Shown: positions 12,056 through 23,100 of the stretch, one piece after another
Numbering within the stretch: the first letter of the stretch is position 1
How the letters are laid out: the number at the start of each line of letters is the position of its first letter
Source of the DNA: Jacaranda mimosifolia
Lineage: Eukaryota; Streptophyta; Magnoliopsida; Lamiales; Bignoniaceae
NCBI GenBank assembly: GCA_018894105.1
Contig: CM032121.1
Location: 2,543,507 to 2,607,506, forward strand
DNA: 64,000 nucleotides
Direction: 5' to 3'
The notes under the pieces: model-generated
What the model saw: the letters and a program-made list of their open reading frames with translations, nothing else
Databases searched by the model: none
What the model was told of the DNA's origin: nothing
Program-made: the position numbers and the translations under genes

Positions 12056-12077
12056 GGGGGGGGGGGGGGCGGGGGGG
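12056..12077 (+). repeat. Poly-G tract (14 G, C, 7 G) after a T-run
   Basis: A run of 14 G, one C and 7 G follows T-rich DNA. It could form a G-quadruplex on the plus strand. It may also be an assembly-sensitive homopolymer. Confidence 0.8.
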
Positions 12078-12231
12078 AATTCAGCATGCTGTATTGGATT
12101 TAAGGCTTAGTGTCTCTGAGTCTGAGTCTTTGGGCTTAGGGACACTGCCGTGTTATGTCCCAAAATTCGGGGTGTGACACTTACCAAATCATTTTGGAGT
12201 AAGCTTGAAATCACTCGACCAATACCACAAT

Positions 12232-13678
12232 AATTGATGTATTTAAGGGGCTTTTTTATAAATCAATAGAATAACAAAATTTTATTTTTGGATTGTGCCT
12301 ATGTTGAATTAGTGCTTGATTAAAAAAAATGATTGAATAGATATTATTTTATTGTAAGAATTGATTTTTATATTAATTTAATTCTTATTAGACTTGAGCC
12401 CATTTAAATTGTGAAGCTCATTTTGAATGGATTTTTTTATTTAATTAATTTGACTTTCTTTTATTTTTACATTTAGCCCTTAAGGTCTTAATTTATTATA
12501 TTAATAATAAATCACAAAATAAGATGCATATGGCAATGATTTTCTCTCAACGGAAAAACGAAAATAAGAATCTTGCTAACATACTATGCACCCGTTTGGT
12601 CTCATTTTCAATCTCAGTTTTAACATTTTCTATTATTTCAAAAATGAAATATATTACTTCTTACACATTTGCACTCGATATCATTTTTATTCTCATTTTC
12701 AAAATACATTCCCTAATAATCTATTGGCTAGTTTGGTTGGATTTTTAAGTTATCTCATGATTATTTATCATGTGATAGTTTGTGTGATTTTTTATCATTA
12801 TGGTATTGTTTGGATGGCATGATAAATAAATTCATGGGTGGTAACAGGTTAATTTATCATGGGAACTGCACATATAAAAACAGGCTTTGGATATTCACAT
12901 GGTTTGAGTGTTTATTATTACTCCAACCAAACGAACGACAAGGTGGGATAAAAACATTGTCTTCTACCTTATCATCCCAACCAAACTAGCCCTATATCTT
13001 CTTTTTTTATTCCATTATTTCTATCTCTATCCATCTACAATCTACTAACTCCAACATTTTAATTTATCTACAATTCATCCAAATTCAAACTCATTTTCAA
13101 CTCATTTTTACTAACTACCTTTTCAAATTCTGAAAATGTTGGAAATGAAAATAAAATCAAACAAGCGCTCTATTTTTTGTACAAAATTGTAGTTCATATA
13201 TACATATTATATATTTATGAAATAAAATATAAATTAAAACAGAAAATAAAAAATATAACAAGACAATACGAAACAGAACAAAAATGGATAGCCAACCAAT
13301 TAAAAAATACTGATTCTTGAGAACGCAAATATAATTATTTTGAAATTATTAAACATAGGAATGTCCCAAATGCAAACAAACTATTTTAAAAGAAAAATCA
13401 TCATTTGTTTTGCTAAGAAAAAAGAAAAAAGAAAAAGAAAAAAATAAACCAATCAAGAAAATCAACATGGGCTCCTCCAGTCACGACGTCCAGACGCCCC
13501 ATCAATACAATTTCCGACAAATATCTTTATACTTTATTTGGTAAGTTTTGCACCAAGTTTTTCGCTTTATTTCTTTATTTTTTCCTCACATAGTCACATG
13601 GAAACTACCATAAATTGTTGAGCTAAAAGTCTATCTGCATTACATGAAAAGAAAAATGTTGCAATGCATGCAATCCCA
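12232..13678. other. Upstream region of PLAT copy A
   Basis: Apart from the nested MITE this aligns with the upstream regions of B-E. Around 13430-13460, however, the segment present in the others that holds the CACGTGGGCCAC motif (27643 in B) is missing, so A has lost its proximal G-box/TCP-like site. A tttatactttatttgg block (about 13525) and a weak TATA-like cataaattg (13609) remain. Confidence 0.6.
12592..13170. mobile_element. 'gtttggt' MITE carrying a nested second MITE (12726-12992)
   Basis: Outer ends are acccgtttggtctcattttc and gaaaataaaatcaaacaagc. It is interrupted by an element running from ggctagtttggttgg (12726) to ccaaccaaactagcc (12992), whose ends are perfect 15-bp inverted repeats. 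Related forms of the inner element lie at 33632-33895 and 58907-59155. Confidence 0.7.
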
Positions 13679-14360
13679 ATGGCAGTCAACCGCCTCTTCT
13701 TCCATCTCCTCATCCTTGCCTCCATCTTCGCCATCTACAGATTTGTAAGTATATCTTTCTTCGATCACATCTCACAACTATCAGATTGAAATTTCATACA
13801 CCAGCAAAAAATTAATCCGCGATGATCCGTTTAAGTTTTGTGCATATTTCTGAAGTTTTAGTGCTCAAAATATGGGGAAAATGCAGGATGATGCGGATTG
13901 TGTCTACACGGTGTATGTGAAGACAGGCTCAATCACAAGGGTAGGAACGGACGCTAACATCAGCTTAAGTTTGTACGCTGCAAATGGTCATGGAATTAAG
14001 ATCAACAATATGGTGTCGTGGGGCAGGCTTATGGGCCCGGGACACGACTACTTCGAGAGGGGAGACCTTGATAACCTTGATATCTTCAGCGAACAAGGCC
14101 TGTGTTTGACCGAATCTGTTTGTAAGATGAACCTCACATCTGAAGGAACGGGTTTGGCTCCCAGATGGTACTGTGACTGCGTCGATGTAACCACAACTGG
14201 GGTTCACAAGCAGTGTGCTAAGATACAGTTCAATGTGGATCAATGGCTGGCCATCGATGAGCCGCTGTAAGGGCTCACTGCCATTAGGAACTACTGTTCA
14301 TTCGATGGCAAGAAGCATGTGATGTACGATTCGAATTTGTCTCCTATTTCTGTGGTGTAG
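13679..14360 (+). pseudogene. PLAT/LH2 domain protein, copy A (nonsense-truncated)
   Basis: Exon 1 is 13679-13744 (signal peptide MAVNRLFFHLLILASIFAIY), intron 13745-13886 (GTAAGT…TGCAG, 142 bp), exon 2 from 13887. The PLAT core is recognisable: DCVYTVYVKTGSI, GPGHDYFERG, CKMNLTS and VDQWLA. A TAA at 14268-14270 replaces the Tyr codon found in copies B and D (PPY-N/D-L-T), giving a 149-residue product that lacks the last beta strand and the final cysteine. The reading frame continues cleanly after the stop for 29 residues to TAG at 14358-14360, so the nonsense change is recent. Other departures: a 9-bp tandem duplication (GDLDNLDIF instead of GN-IDIF), the exon 1 Cys changed to Tyr, a Gly changed to Arg after VSWG, and loss of the upstream G-box. 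A short secreted protein could still be made, but I judge it non-functional. Confidence 0.85.
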
Positions 14361-14522
14361 AAGATCTTCGGGCTCCATTTGGGTCGGGGACTCGACCCGT
14401 ATGTTTGTGGGCTTCAGCTCTTTTGCTTTGAACCTTCTACCACTTTGAATGTGATTCCCTATAGTGTGAAATGCAGTTAAGACGATCAAATAAATGGGAA
14501 AGTACTATAATGAAGTACTATA

Positions 14523-14547
14523 ATGCCCTTTTTGTTAAAAAGGGCAT
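14523..14547 (+). other. 3'UTR hairpin, copy A
   Basis: Arms atgccctttt / aaaagggcat with a tgtta loop, 163 bp after the conceptual stop and 15 bp before AATAAA (14563-14568). It is conserved in B, C and D (inverted in D). Confidence 0.8.
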
Positions 14548-15184
14548 CATCATGTTTTAATGAATAAAATGAACTTATCTTCTTGGAGTATCTTCCTTTT
14601 CTTTTTCTTTTTTTTTCTTTTTTTTTTTTTTTGTTTGCTTTATTGAATTCAAAAATCATTTGTTTGTTAGTACAAATTGAGTTAATGGCTCCTCCATTGA
14701 ATTTTACTTTCAATGCTTGTATAATATTGAGCCTTAAGGCCATGGCCATATCTGATTCAAAATATTAATACTAGTGAAAATTTAAATATGAGGTGATTAA
14801 AATAAGATTAACAAACTTATTATACTATTTGACATTAAAATTAAACTATTAACTTGCTACTACAATCTCTCTTAATCGCTTTTGGATATTTGATATGTAA
14901 TGTTAAGCTTAAAAATTACATATTTGCTCTTGCAAAAATAAATATTTAGGGATTGGGGATTTTTTTGGGAGGTTACACAGTCACACCCTGACAATTGAGA
15001 TTGCAATCTATCTTAATTGACGTTACAGTGATAGGCTTAGGAAAATTTTCAAGCATACTCACGCGCATTCCCTGTGGTGGACATCAAAATGGTTATTATC
15101 CCACATTAAGAACCTCAATCTCATACTATTACCAAGCACCAAACACCTCCCATAGAGATTGAAAAATACTTGTTTACATATGTT

Positions 15185-15790
15185 AAATTGATGTCATGTA
15201 ACAATACTACATTGTACTAACAAGATATAATTTTTATCTTTAACATGGAAACATGGGTGTTTCATATTAGATCGGGTAGACTTTACTTTTTAATAATTGT
15301 GGTGTAATTTTTACATATGTATAATATTACACGTGTTTCAAGTCGAACTATAAAAATGATGCGATGTCGATAGTAAAACTTACATGGTACTAACATGATA
15401 TAGTTTTTACATCATCTTGAAATTGCACCTGTTTCACATTTAATTGTGAAAATCATCATGCCATGACCACAATGAAATTTAAATTGTACTAACATGATAT
15501 AATTTTTACTCTCAGTATGAAACTATACATTTCACGTTACATCAATCGTAAGATCTATAGTGTCGCTAATATGTCATATATTTACCTTTAGTATGAAACT
15601 ACATGCATTTCTTATCAGATTGTTTGAATGAACTCACATCTTTAATCAAATTTATATTGTATTAATATGATATATTTTTACATTTAGTGTAAAATTACAT
15701 GTGTTTTACATTAAATTGTGGAAATAATATCATAGCAGTAATGAAACTTACATCATACCAATATGGTATAATGTTTATGGCTCATACAAA
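15185..15790 (+). repeat. Diverged repeat, period about 100 bp, in the 3' flank of unit A
   Basis: About six imperfect repeats share the order ttgtactaacatgatata, atttttac, agtatgaaact, acatgtgtttcacatta, then a tgt-aa-aat-at-catg stretch. The same array is at 31050-31645 (B), 43990-44600 (C) and 56390-56980 (D), so it belongs to the ancestral unit. Confidence 0.6.
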
Positions 15791-16485
15791 ATTTCACTTA
15801 TCCATTATTATTATTGTCGGACAAGCAACTATTCAATATTTTTTCACTTTGGATCATTTATTCTATTCATGTTCCACCCTCTATATCAATGTGATGTTTT
15901 TTGTACATACATGTCCAATTCAATGTAATTTCCTAAAGTTCATAGTTATAGCCAACTTTTGTCGGCAGGCCTGGTGCCTTTTACAAAGAAATGAAGAGTA
16001 AATAAAGGGTCAGCTTACTTCGTTTTTCACTTTCTTGCCCCTCCACAAGAGGCAGGTCCGATGAGTTTGCAAGAAAATGGGCTCTTAATAGATTTGATTC
16101 ATCTTAAATTTGTTTGCCTCGACCTCAAGTTCATTAATTCAAGTCATCATGAATATGAAAATTACCATAAATAGTTTTATATTTACCAACTTTTGGCTAA
16201 ATTAAATGATATATATTTAGATTGAATTCAAATCTATCTTACACCTCTAATTGGAGGATGAAATCTAAATGTAGGATTCTCTTTATCACCCTCTCGTCGA
16301 TGTGTCTTTTCTTAAGGACAAAACTTTCTATCAAATGCATGATTATAGGGCAATTCCTCAAAATAATTGGACTTCAATATCTAGTGACATATCTAGTCAT
16401 AATCAATTGGTGTTGTTTATGAAATCATTGATGTATGTCTCTTTTTATGCCTCTCAATTGAAAGATTATAATGATGCATGATCTT

Positions 16486-16526
16486 GTCCCACATCGAGGA
16501 ATCAAGAGGAATGAGATTTAAATATA
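16486..16526 (+). promoter_or_regulatory. snRNA-promoter-like pair: USE (GTCCCACATCG) plus TATA-like box
   Basis: GTCCCACATCG matches the plant snRNA upstream sequence element (RTCCCACATCG). It is followed after about 21 bp by tttaaatata. That spacing resembles pol III-type U6 promoters. The motif pair recurs in B (about 32290), C (about 45254) and D (about 57614) with small changes. I recognise no snRNA downstream, and similar motifs are common in plant repeats. Confidence 0.35.
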
Positions 16527-17300
16527 GAAACATTTCTCTCACCTCCCTTCAAGGCACATGTTCAAAACGAAAAATATCCCTTCAAATACCTAATGGTGAG
16601 ATAATGTTATCAAACGACTGAATTTCTATATTTAGCGACGGGTTTGATCATTATTAAACTATAGTATATTAAATTTAATTTATGTCCACTATAAAAAACA
16701 AATGAAATGTGTAAGAACTTTAGGGTAGAAAATTCATTTTCCATTTCATTGTAATCTTCTATTTTATTTTTGGAGCTCGTTCTTTCATGATTCATTATTT
16801 CTTCCCTTCAATCTTGTCAAAATTAGTTCTTGAGATTTTACCAACCACGTTATCTTGTGTTCGACCCGGAATGGGTGCGTTGTGAACTTCATGTGCATTG
16901 TGTGTAGTTTATAATTTGATTTATTTGATTTCAGAATATAAAACTATTGAGTTGTTGAATTTGATAATAGAAAAATATTAATTTATTGAAAGGATAATAA
17001 TTCGTCATCTCTAAAAAAAAATACTTATGCTAATTATATTAGCAATGCTTGATTATGGGCCAAGCTGGGTGGGCAAAGCCCAACAATATATTTACATTGG
17101 CATGGTGTGCCAAGGCCCAACAAGTGTAGATATTTAAGGGCCATGGATGAGCTTATCCTATCCACATTAATAAGCATGGCACAAGACTTTAAGGCCCAGA
17201 AGAAAGAAATTAGTCCAACTACAGCTCGATTCCCTCTTGTAATAGGTAGTCCATGCCCTCTTCTAAAAGGCATATGAGGCATTCTTCTATAGTAGGTTTA

Positions 17301-18033
17301 ATTCCATTCTTGAGCATTTGTATTCTAAGTCATATTTTTATTTAAACTATGGCTTTTCTACTCCCAACTTCTTCTTACAATAAATATAAAATAATGGGGT
17401 CTATTAAACTATGAATTACATAAAATTTTGAAAGCCCAAAATATGACACATCAAGTTCTTTCTTACAAGACAACATTCTTCATGGTGTTCCACTATTCTC
17501 TATTTTAAGTTTCATAACCTTTATTTTTTAATTTTGAACATTTTGGGGCTTGGTACATGTTACAAGCCCCCACATTGGCTGAAATTGACAAGTATCAAAA
17601 GATAAAAACAGAAAATTAGGGCTTGGTTGTTTTGGTTTTGGGATGAATTGTGGAAAATATTTTGGGGGAACATATGGTTTTTGAGAAGTATGGTTAGAGA
17701 ATGTGGTGGTTGTTTGTTTATGTTTTGGGTGATAGGTGGAGAATATTTTGAAAGAAAATTATTTGTTTGGTAGTGTTTTGATTGTGGACAAATTTTATTG
17801 TAAATATCATGCCCGTCACTTTTTTGTTAGGTTTTTGAGGAAAATGAATATTTTGATATTATTTATAAATAAATATATATTGTGTGATTGGTGTGTGTTT
17901 GTGTGTGTGTGTGTGTGTGTGTATTTGTAATGATGAATTTAGGATAAGGCATTGGAGAATGGATTTTAGGGTGAACTTTTAAGGATGTTTTGGTGATTAT
18001 TTTGTTTGTTTTGGAAAGTAAAAATCAACACTA
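17301..18033. other. Repeat-derived DNA with a GT microsatellite
   Basis: No gene. 17620-18020 resembles the MITE at 22745-23100 (gttatgttttggg-type words). A (GT)n run lies at 17891-17922. Confidence 0.45.
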
Positions 18034-18367
18034 TGTTTGGTTTAAAGATTTTAATAAGAAAAGGAAAGTATTAGAGAAAAGAAAAAGAAAATAAAGAAAT
18101 ATAAAATTTCAAATTTGTTTGGTCGTCAAAGAAAATAATGAAGAGAGGGATGGGGAAAAGAGGGGTGAAGAATGTGTTGGAAGGTAAGAGAGAGTTCAAA
18201 TAGGTTTTTCCGTCATTTTCCTCACTATTTTGAAAGGAAAATTCATTTTTCTTAGATACACTATATTTTTCTCAAAATTTTCTTTTCTTTAGTATTTTCC
18301 TTGCTAACCAAACAATCAAAAGCATTTTCCTTGGCATTTTCTTTTCTTTTCCTCACCAAAATCCATG
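18034..18367. mobile_element. Palindromic MITE, same family as 6116-6432
   Basis: Left end ctatgtttggtttaaagatt and right end cctcaccaaaatccatgtgt are inverted repeats, with an ataaaatttcaaatttgttt-type centre like the other family members. Spacing and length match the other copies. Confidence 0.6.
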
Positions 18368-18472
18368 TGTGATAATTTATTTGTTTAAATTTTGAGAGTT
18401 GAAAAATATTGTGAGAAAATAATAACAAACAAACGGCCGTCTCTCAATTTTCAGAGTTGAATGTGGCAAAAT

Positions 18473-19466
18473 TAGGGGTGGCAATCATGTCGTGTTGAAT
18501 TATTTCAAGTCGGGTTGAGGTGAGAATATTATAAAATTTTGCTCAACTCGAACCCAACCCGAGAAGTACTCAACCCGATAAGCTTCAACCCGAATCTAAC
18601 ATGAAAATTTTCGTGTCAACCCGAACCCAACACATTTCAACCTGTGATTATTTTTCATTAACAATTCATTTGAAAAACCGACGACAATTTATATTCAACT
18701 AAAAATTTTAATATAAGAACCAACTTATACCAAAATTTTGGGAAATTTTTTACTTATTCCAAAATTTATAGAAAAAAAAAATCAACCTTATTGTATTATG
18801 GAGAAATTTCATAATTATATTTCATGCAATTTCCTATCAACGTCAACAGTATAGAAACTTCAATGCCAAACCAAAAATTCATTACAACTCATTTTTAACA
18901 ACCATGAAAACGAATTTTGGTAAATAAATACAATTCATTCCATCTAATAACTAATAATCATCCCAACAGCACTAAGTAATTAAGTATTTAAGTAGTAAAT
19001 AATAATCTTTAATTCATTACAAACCAATCTAATGTTAAATTGTTCAAAACTAACATTAGCCATTAATTAAAAATGCAAAAAAACATAGCATATTCCTGCT
19101 TTTAATTTCAATCATATCTCTTCATTGCTATTTTATTCTTACAATTGAGGTTTGGTGCAAAAAATAAATACACGAAAGTATTAATTCATACAAGATATGC
19201 ATAGATATATACTTTTTTTTCTTTCTTAAAAATTTGGATTGGGTTGCATCCAGTTGAGTTGGGTTATATTCGGTTGGCGGATTACCCAATAAAATTATCG
19301 TGTTTATCAGGTGACCCGAAACTCAATCCAAACCAACCCACAATTTTCATGTTGCTTATTGGGTCGACTCAATACTAACCCAACTCAATAACCTCCAATC
19401 CAGACTCAATAATATCGTATCAATTTGTATTGTGTTATTGTTTCATGTCCAAAATTGCCACCCCTA
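18473..19466. mobile_element. Non-autonomous hAT element, 994 bp
   Basis: Termini are TAGGGGTGGCAAT (left) and its inverse ATTGCCACCCCTA (right), 13-bp perfect inverted repeats of the hAT type. It is flanked by ggcaaaat (18465-18472) and ggcaaagt (19467-19474), an 8-bp target duplication with one mismatch. Subterminal regions carry repeated caacccgaac and gggttg words on opposite strands. There is no transposase. Confidence 0.85.
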
Positions 19467-19577
19467 GGCAAAGTTATTCTACCTAACCAACCATAGCCAC
19501 ACGTTTCTACCACATGCTCAAATTATTGGATGGATACCGTGTAACATTCATGTTTGATAAATTATTGAAATAGGGAT

Positions 19578-20147
19578 TAGATGGCAAATGGGTACCCATG
19601 GATAACCCAATAGCAAGTAACAATGGATTGAGTAAATTTATTTGTGGATAAAATTAGCTATTTTTTATTGTGTATGAGATAGTGGATTCATTACCTGTGA
19701 CTATGGGTAATGGGTAACCCATGGGTATCCGTAAGAAATTTTTATTTTTTATATTTAAAGAAAAATTAATATTTATTTTTTAATTTACATAATATTAACT
19801 ACAGCTTAAATGTCTAGTCATATGTTAAATTTAAGTTATATTACATTTTAAAGTTTAAATTTAAATCTCATTATATGTTAAAAGTTTAATCGCTACTTAA
19901 ATATTGTTGATAGCATTAAAAGAAAAAAGTGTTATACCCCTCAAGTAGTTGTAAAAAATTAGAGAAAAAATTAAAATAAATATACATATAGTATATATAT
20001 ATATAACTATTCACGGGTTAGGCCGAAAAATAGTGGGTAATTAAGCAATCGGTAAAATTTCCCGTATTTTATTGAATAGAAGAAATGAGGCCTATTACCC
20101 ATATTTTTTTGGGTGTTCATGGGTATAGATAATTTTTGCCAGGTTTA
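19578..20147. mobile_element. Non-autonomous hAT element, 570 bp
   Basis: Left end TAGATGGCAAATGGGTACCC and right end (inverse strand) TAAACCTGGCAAAAATTATC. Flanked by a perfect 8-bp target duplication atagggat (19570-19577 and 20148-20155). The tggcaa-tgggtaccc ends show that it belongs with the element at 62337-63156. No coding capacity. Confidence 0.85.
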
Positions 20148-20458
20148 ATAGGGATGGTTTTTTTGCTTTTGGTCATAGTTCTACTTATATGTCCTTCAAA
20201 CATATTATTGGTACATTAATACTTTAATTATTTATTTTACAGATATATTTTATTTAGCGTAAAGTACTTATAATTACTTATAATCTGCCTTGTTTCGTTT
20301 TATATCCTAACTTAAAAATAGAATGATTTTTCGCTGGCCAGGCCAACCTCCAAGCTTTGAATTGATATGACCTATTAAACATCAATCTAATCCAATTTAA
20401 ATCATTTCAACGCTTGACTATGAGATAATGATTTTCCCATATCAACTCACCTTTGATG

Positions 20459-21490
20459 ACCCCGTTTGGTTTTATTTTCAAGTATCATTTCTATTTTCAA
20501 CCATTTCTAAAAGTTGAAAAGTTAATTATGAAATAAAAATAAAAATTAAGAAGTACTTGGATGAAATGTTGGAAAGTAATAGCCCTTTCAAGCCATTTCT
20601 AAAGGTTAAAAATTTAGTTATGAATAGAAATGCAAACGAATCGAGCTAACTCGCGAGTCTGACGAGCTGACTCAAAAAGTGTTTGAGCTCGAGTTCCTCG
20701 TGAAAGTTTCAAGCCGAGCTCGAGACAAATAAGTCTTTTTCCCAAGCTCGTGAGTCGGCTCGTGAGCCTAAATTTTTTTATTTAAAAAAAATATTTATAT
20801 ATAAAAAAATTTAATAAAATATACAAATTTTAAATTTTTTTTATAAAATAATTTAATTTTTCAAGCTCGAGCCCGAGCCGAACTCAAGCCTATAGCTAAT
20901 TTTAAATATAATAAAATAAAATATAATAATTTTAATTTTTTTTATAAAATAATTTAACTTTTCGAACTCCAGCCCGAGCCGAACTCGAACCTATAGCTTG
21001 ATTATGAGTTCAAGCCTAAGGAATCAAACCGAGCTCGAGCCTCAATTTTCTAAGCTCATCGAGCTCGATTCATTTGATTCGAGCTCGAGCCTGAAAAAAT
21101 GGACAATGCTCGGCTCGTCTCGTTTGCATCCCTAATTATGAAATGAAAATAAAAATTGAGATGTATTTGGATGAAATGTTGGAAAGTAATGATTAGAATA
21201 GTTTATAGGATTGAAAAGTATGTTAATTTATATTTTTTTATATTTAAAAAGATTTATTTTTTAGAATATATGAATATTTTATTGATGTAAAAATGTTAGT
21301 GAATAATTTATATCAAATCAAATTTGAATTTGATTGATATGTAATAGGATGATATGGTAGGTTTAGAAAGAGTTTTAAGAAGAAAATATCTACTTTTTCT
21401 AAGAGGAGTTGTAAGAAAATGTTTGTTTCCAATTTTCATTCCTAGATGAAAATGAAAATGGGGCTTGGAAATGAAAACCAAAAGGTTGTA
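20459..21490. mobile_element. 'gtttggtttt' MITE split by a hAT element
   Basis: Begins ccccgtttggttttattttc and ends gaaatgaaaaccaaaaggtt. The two halves repeat a ggatgaaatgttggaaagta segment on either side of the hAT insertion, so the host element itself contains an internal duplication or two tandem copies. Confidence 0.55.
20625..21134. mobile_element. Non-autonomous hAT element, 510 bp
   Basis: Left end TAGAAATGCAAACGAATCGA; right end, read on the minus strand, TAGGGATGCAAACGAGACGA. Flanked by gttatgaa (20617-20624) and attatgaa (21135-21142), an 8-bp target duplication with one mismatch. The interior is full of gagctcg and cgagctc words on both strands. Confidence 0.8.
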
Positions 21491-22096
21491 AGGGCCCGTT
21501 TGGTTTCATTTATCAAAAAATGGATCTTGAGTCTAACTCACACCAAAAGCTAGCTCATGAGATAAAATTTGTTCAAAATCATATATAAAAACCACAATTT
21601 ATTTATTTTACCAATATAAGATACTAACATACCCCGTGCATGCCCCGGAATGAACATCTGGAGAGTTAAATAACATGAAATAAGTGGTCCAACAATACTT
21701 GGTAACCTAACATCAGGAACAGGTGGCTCCGATACCATGTCAAAGAGTGGATCTTGGGCCTAACTCATTCCAAAAGCTTGCATACCTTATTTTCACATTT
21801 TCTACTATTTAAAAATAAAAATACTTCACTTTTTATACATTTTCACATGATATTATTTGCATTTTTATTTTCAAAATGCATTCCCCCAATGATATATATA
21901 TATATATATAGTTTTTTTTTCTATTTTATTATCATTGTCTCTCTATACCTATAACCTACTAAATCCAGCATAATTATTATTTTTTCAACCACTTATTTAA
22001 ATACAAACTCGTTTTCAATTCAATTTCACTAATTACTTTTTTCAAATTTTAAAAATAATGAAAAAAAAATAAAAAATGAAAATAAAACCGAACGGC
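21491..22096. mobile_element. 'cccgtttggtttcattt' MITE with an internal insertion
   Basis: Begins gggcccgtttggtttcattt and ends aaaatgaaaataaaaccgaa. Between about 21520 and 21780 an unrelated segment bounded by two similar stretches (ggatcttgagtctaactca … and ggatcttgggcctaactcat …) interrupts it. A (TA)n run is at 21893-21909. Confidence 0.5.
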
Positions 22097-22344
22097 GATA
22101 TATAGATCGTTCCAATTGATCAATTAAGACCGTTCCAAGCTTAGACATGGCTGGTCGTGTAGCTAGTTAAATGACAAATGGAGTGTGGAATGCGTATATT
22201 TTCTTTTATCCACTTCATTTCCAACAATATAATTTTCTAATACATTTTCATCCTCAATTAAGTTTTTTCTCACTTCATTAAATGATAAGACTATAAAAAC
22301 ACCAAAAATCTTCAATTTTTTTTTTTTCAAATTTATATTTAAGA

Positions 22345-22715
22345 GCCCGTGTGAATATGTTTTCAAAGTCATTTTTTATTTTTTGTCAAATTCAAAAAGT
22401 AAAAAGTTAATTATGAGTTTAGGTTTGAAAATAAAATATTGTTTGGATGTTTTGTCAAAAATAAAATGATTGAATATTGTTGAAAATGGAATATAGTTGG
22501 ATGTTGTGTTTTTTGCATTAAAAGTTGGTAAGTCTTGCAAATAAGAATAGAGGAAAATAGGATGTGAAAATGAAGAGAGAATATAAATGTGTGTTTTAGA
22601 TATAATTTTTTAAAAATATATATAAAAACGGTGAAAAAGTTGATAACTTTTTATTTTTATTTTTATTTTCGGGAAAAAATAAAATTAAGGAGTGAAAACA
22701 AATCCAAAAAGGCAT
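22345..22715. mobile_element. MITE-like palindromic repeat
   Basis: Ends agagcccgtgtgaatatgtt and aaaacaaatccaaaaaggca are weak inverted repeats around an AT-rich interior of the same family type. Confidence 0.4.
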
Positions 22716-22744
22716 TAAAACTTGGTAATAGTGTTACATTAAAC

Positions 22745-23100
22745 ATTTAGGTTATGTTTGGTTATGTTTTTTGTTTAATTTTATTATGTGTTTATTATGT
22801 ATTTTGGAAGAATAAATTATTGGAGAATGTGAAAGTTTTTTTAGTATGTTTGTTTATATTTTGGGGGAGATATTTTTTACTGTATCAATTAAATCAATAT
22901 TTTTTTGTTAGGTTGTTGGGATGAAAATATAATTGAGTGATTATTTTAATATTAGAATAATAATAAATTATATATAATATATAATATATGTATATATATA
23001 TATATTGAAAAATGTGTGTTTTGAAAAGAAAATGAGAATATTTTTAATTATATTTCTCAAAATAATATTGTTTCGAAGAAATATAACCAAACAAAGCCTT
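22745..23100. mobile_element. MITE with 'aggttatgtttggttat' termini
   Basis: Left aggttatgtttggttatgtt and right aatataaccaaacaaagcct are inverted repeats. A second copy at about 50300-50570 marks the left edge of the duplicated block 2, where the LTR-like fragment has replaced its left end. Confidence 0.6.

Larger units (their letters stand above)
10090..12179. other. Non-coding repeat-derived DNA inside the composite insertion
   Basis: No gene is supported. It contains a 36-bp tandem array (11385-11525), a homopolymer tract (12056-12077), and ends ggcttagggacactgccg … ttcggggtgtgaca, which looks like the 3' end of another plant LTR. Read from the other strand that end begins TGTCACACCCCGAATTTTGG, similar to the start at 7377. 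Confidence 0.4.
6660..12219. mobile_element. 5.56-kb composite insertion flanked by a 12-bp direct repeat
   Basis: The 12-mer caataccacaat occurs at 6648-6659 and again at 12220-12231. In units B-E the sequence either side is continuous (a single caat-ccacaat copy around 26648, 35895, 53634 and 61156), so everything between is an insertion into unit A. The T-run at 6660 next to the left repeat suggests that the outermost element was a poly(A) retroposon in minus orientation, into which the LTR-like element (7377-10089) and other repeats later inserted. This outer identity is an inference. Confidence 0.6.
14569..17300. other. 3' flank of unit A
   Basis: No gene. The region aligns with the 3' flanks of B, C and D and includes the diverged 100-bp repeat (15185-15790), a snRNA-promoter-like motif (16486-16526), and a block at about 17040-17230 with repeated gggcc/ggccc words. 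An A-specific insertion of about 170 bp (16850-17020) interrupts it. Confidence 0.6.

Noticed and set aside
12056..12077. A regulatory G-quadruplex
   Set aside because: A single homopolymer tract in repeat DNA, far from a gene; kept only as a sequence feature because it may be an assembly effect.
7377..12179. A complete LTR retrotransposon with two LTRs
   Set aside because: No gag, protease, RT or integrase frame between the ends, no matching LTR pair in direct orientation, and no clean target duplication at either candidate right end.
13965..14243. Minus-strand ORFs opposite the PLAT exons (also 42721-42939 and 55196-55414)
   Set aside because: Shadows of the coding exon 2; the plus-strand frame has the domain and splice signals.
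17034..17282. 82-codon minus-strand ORF in the gggcc-rich flank block (also 45642-45851)
   Set aside because: Equivalent blocks in B and D do not keep the same frame open; no recognisable protein.
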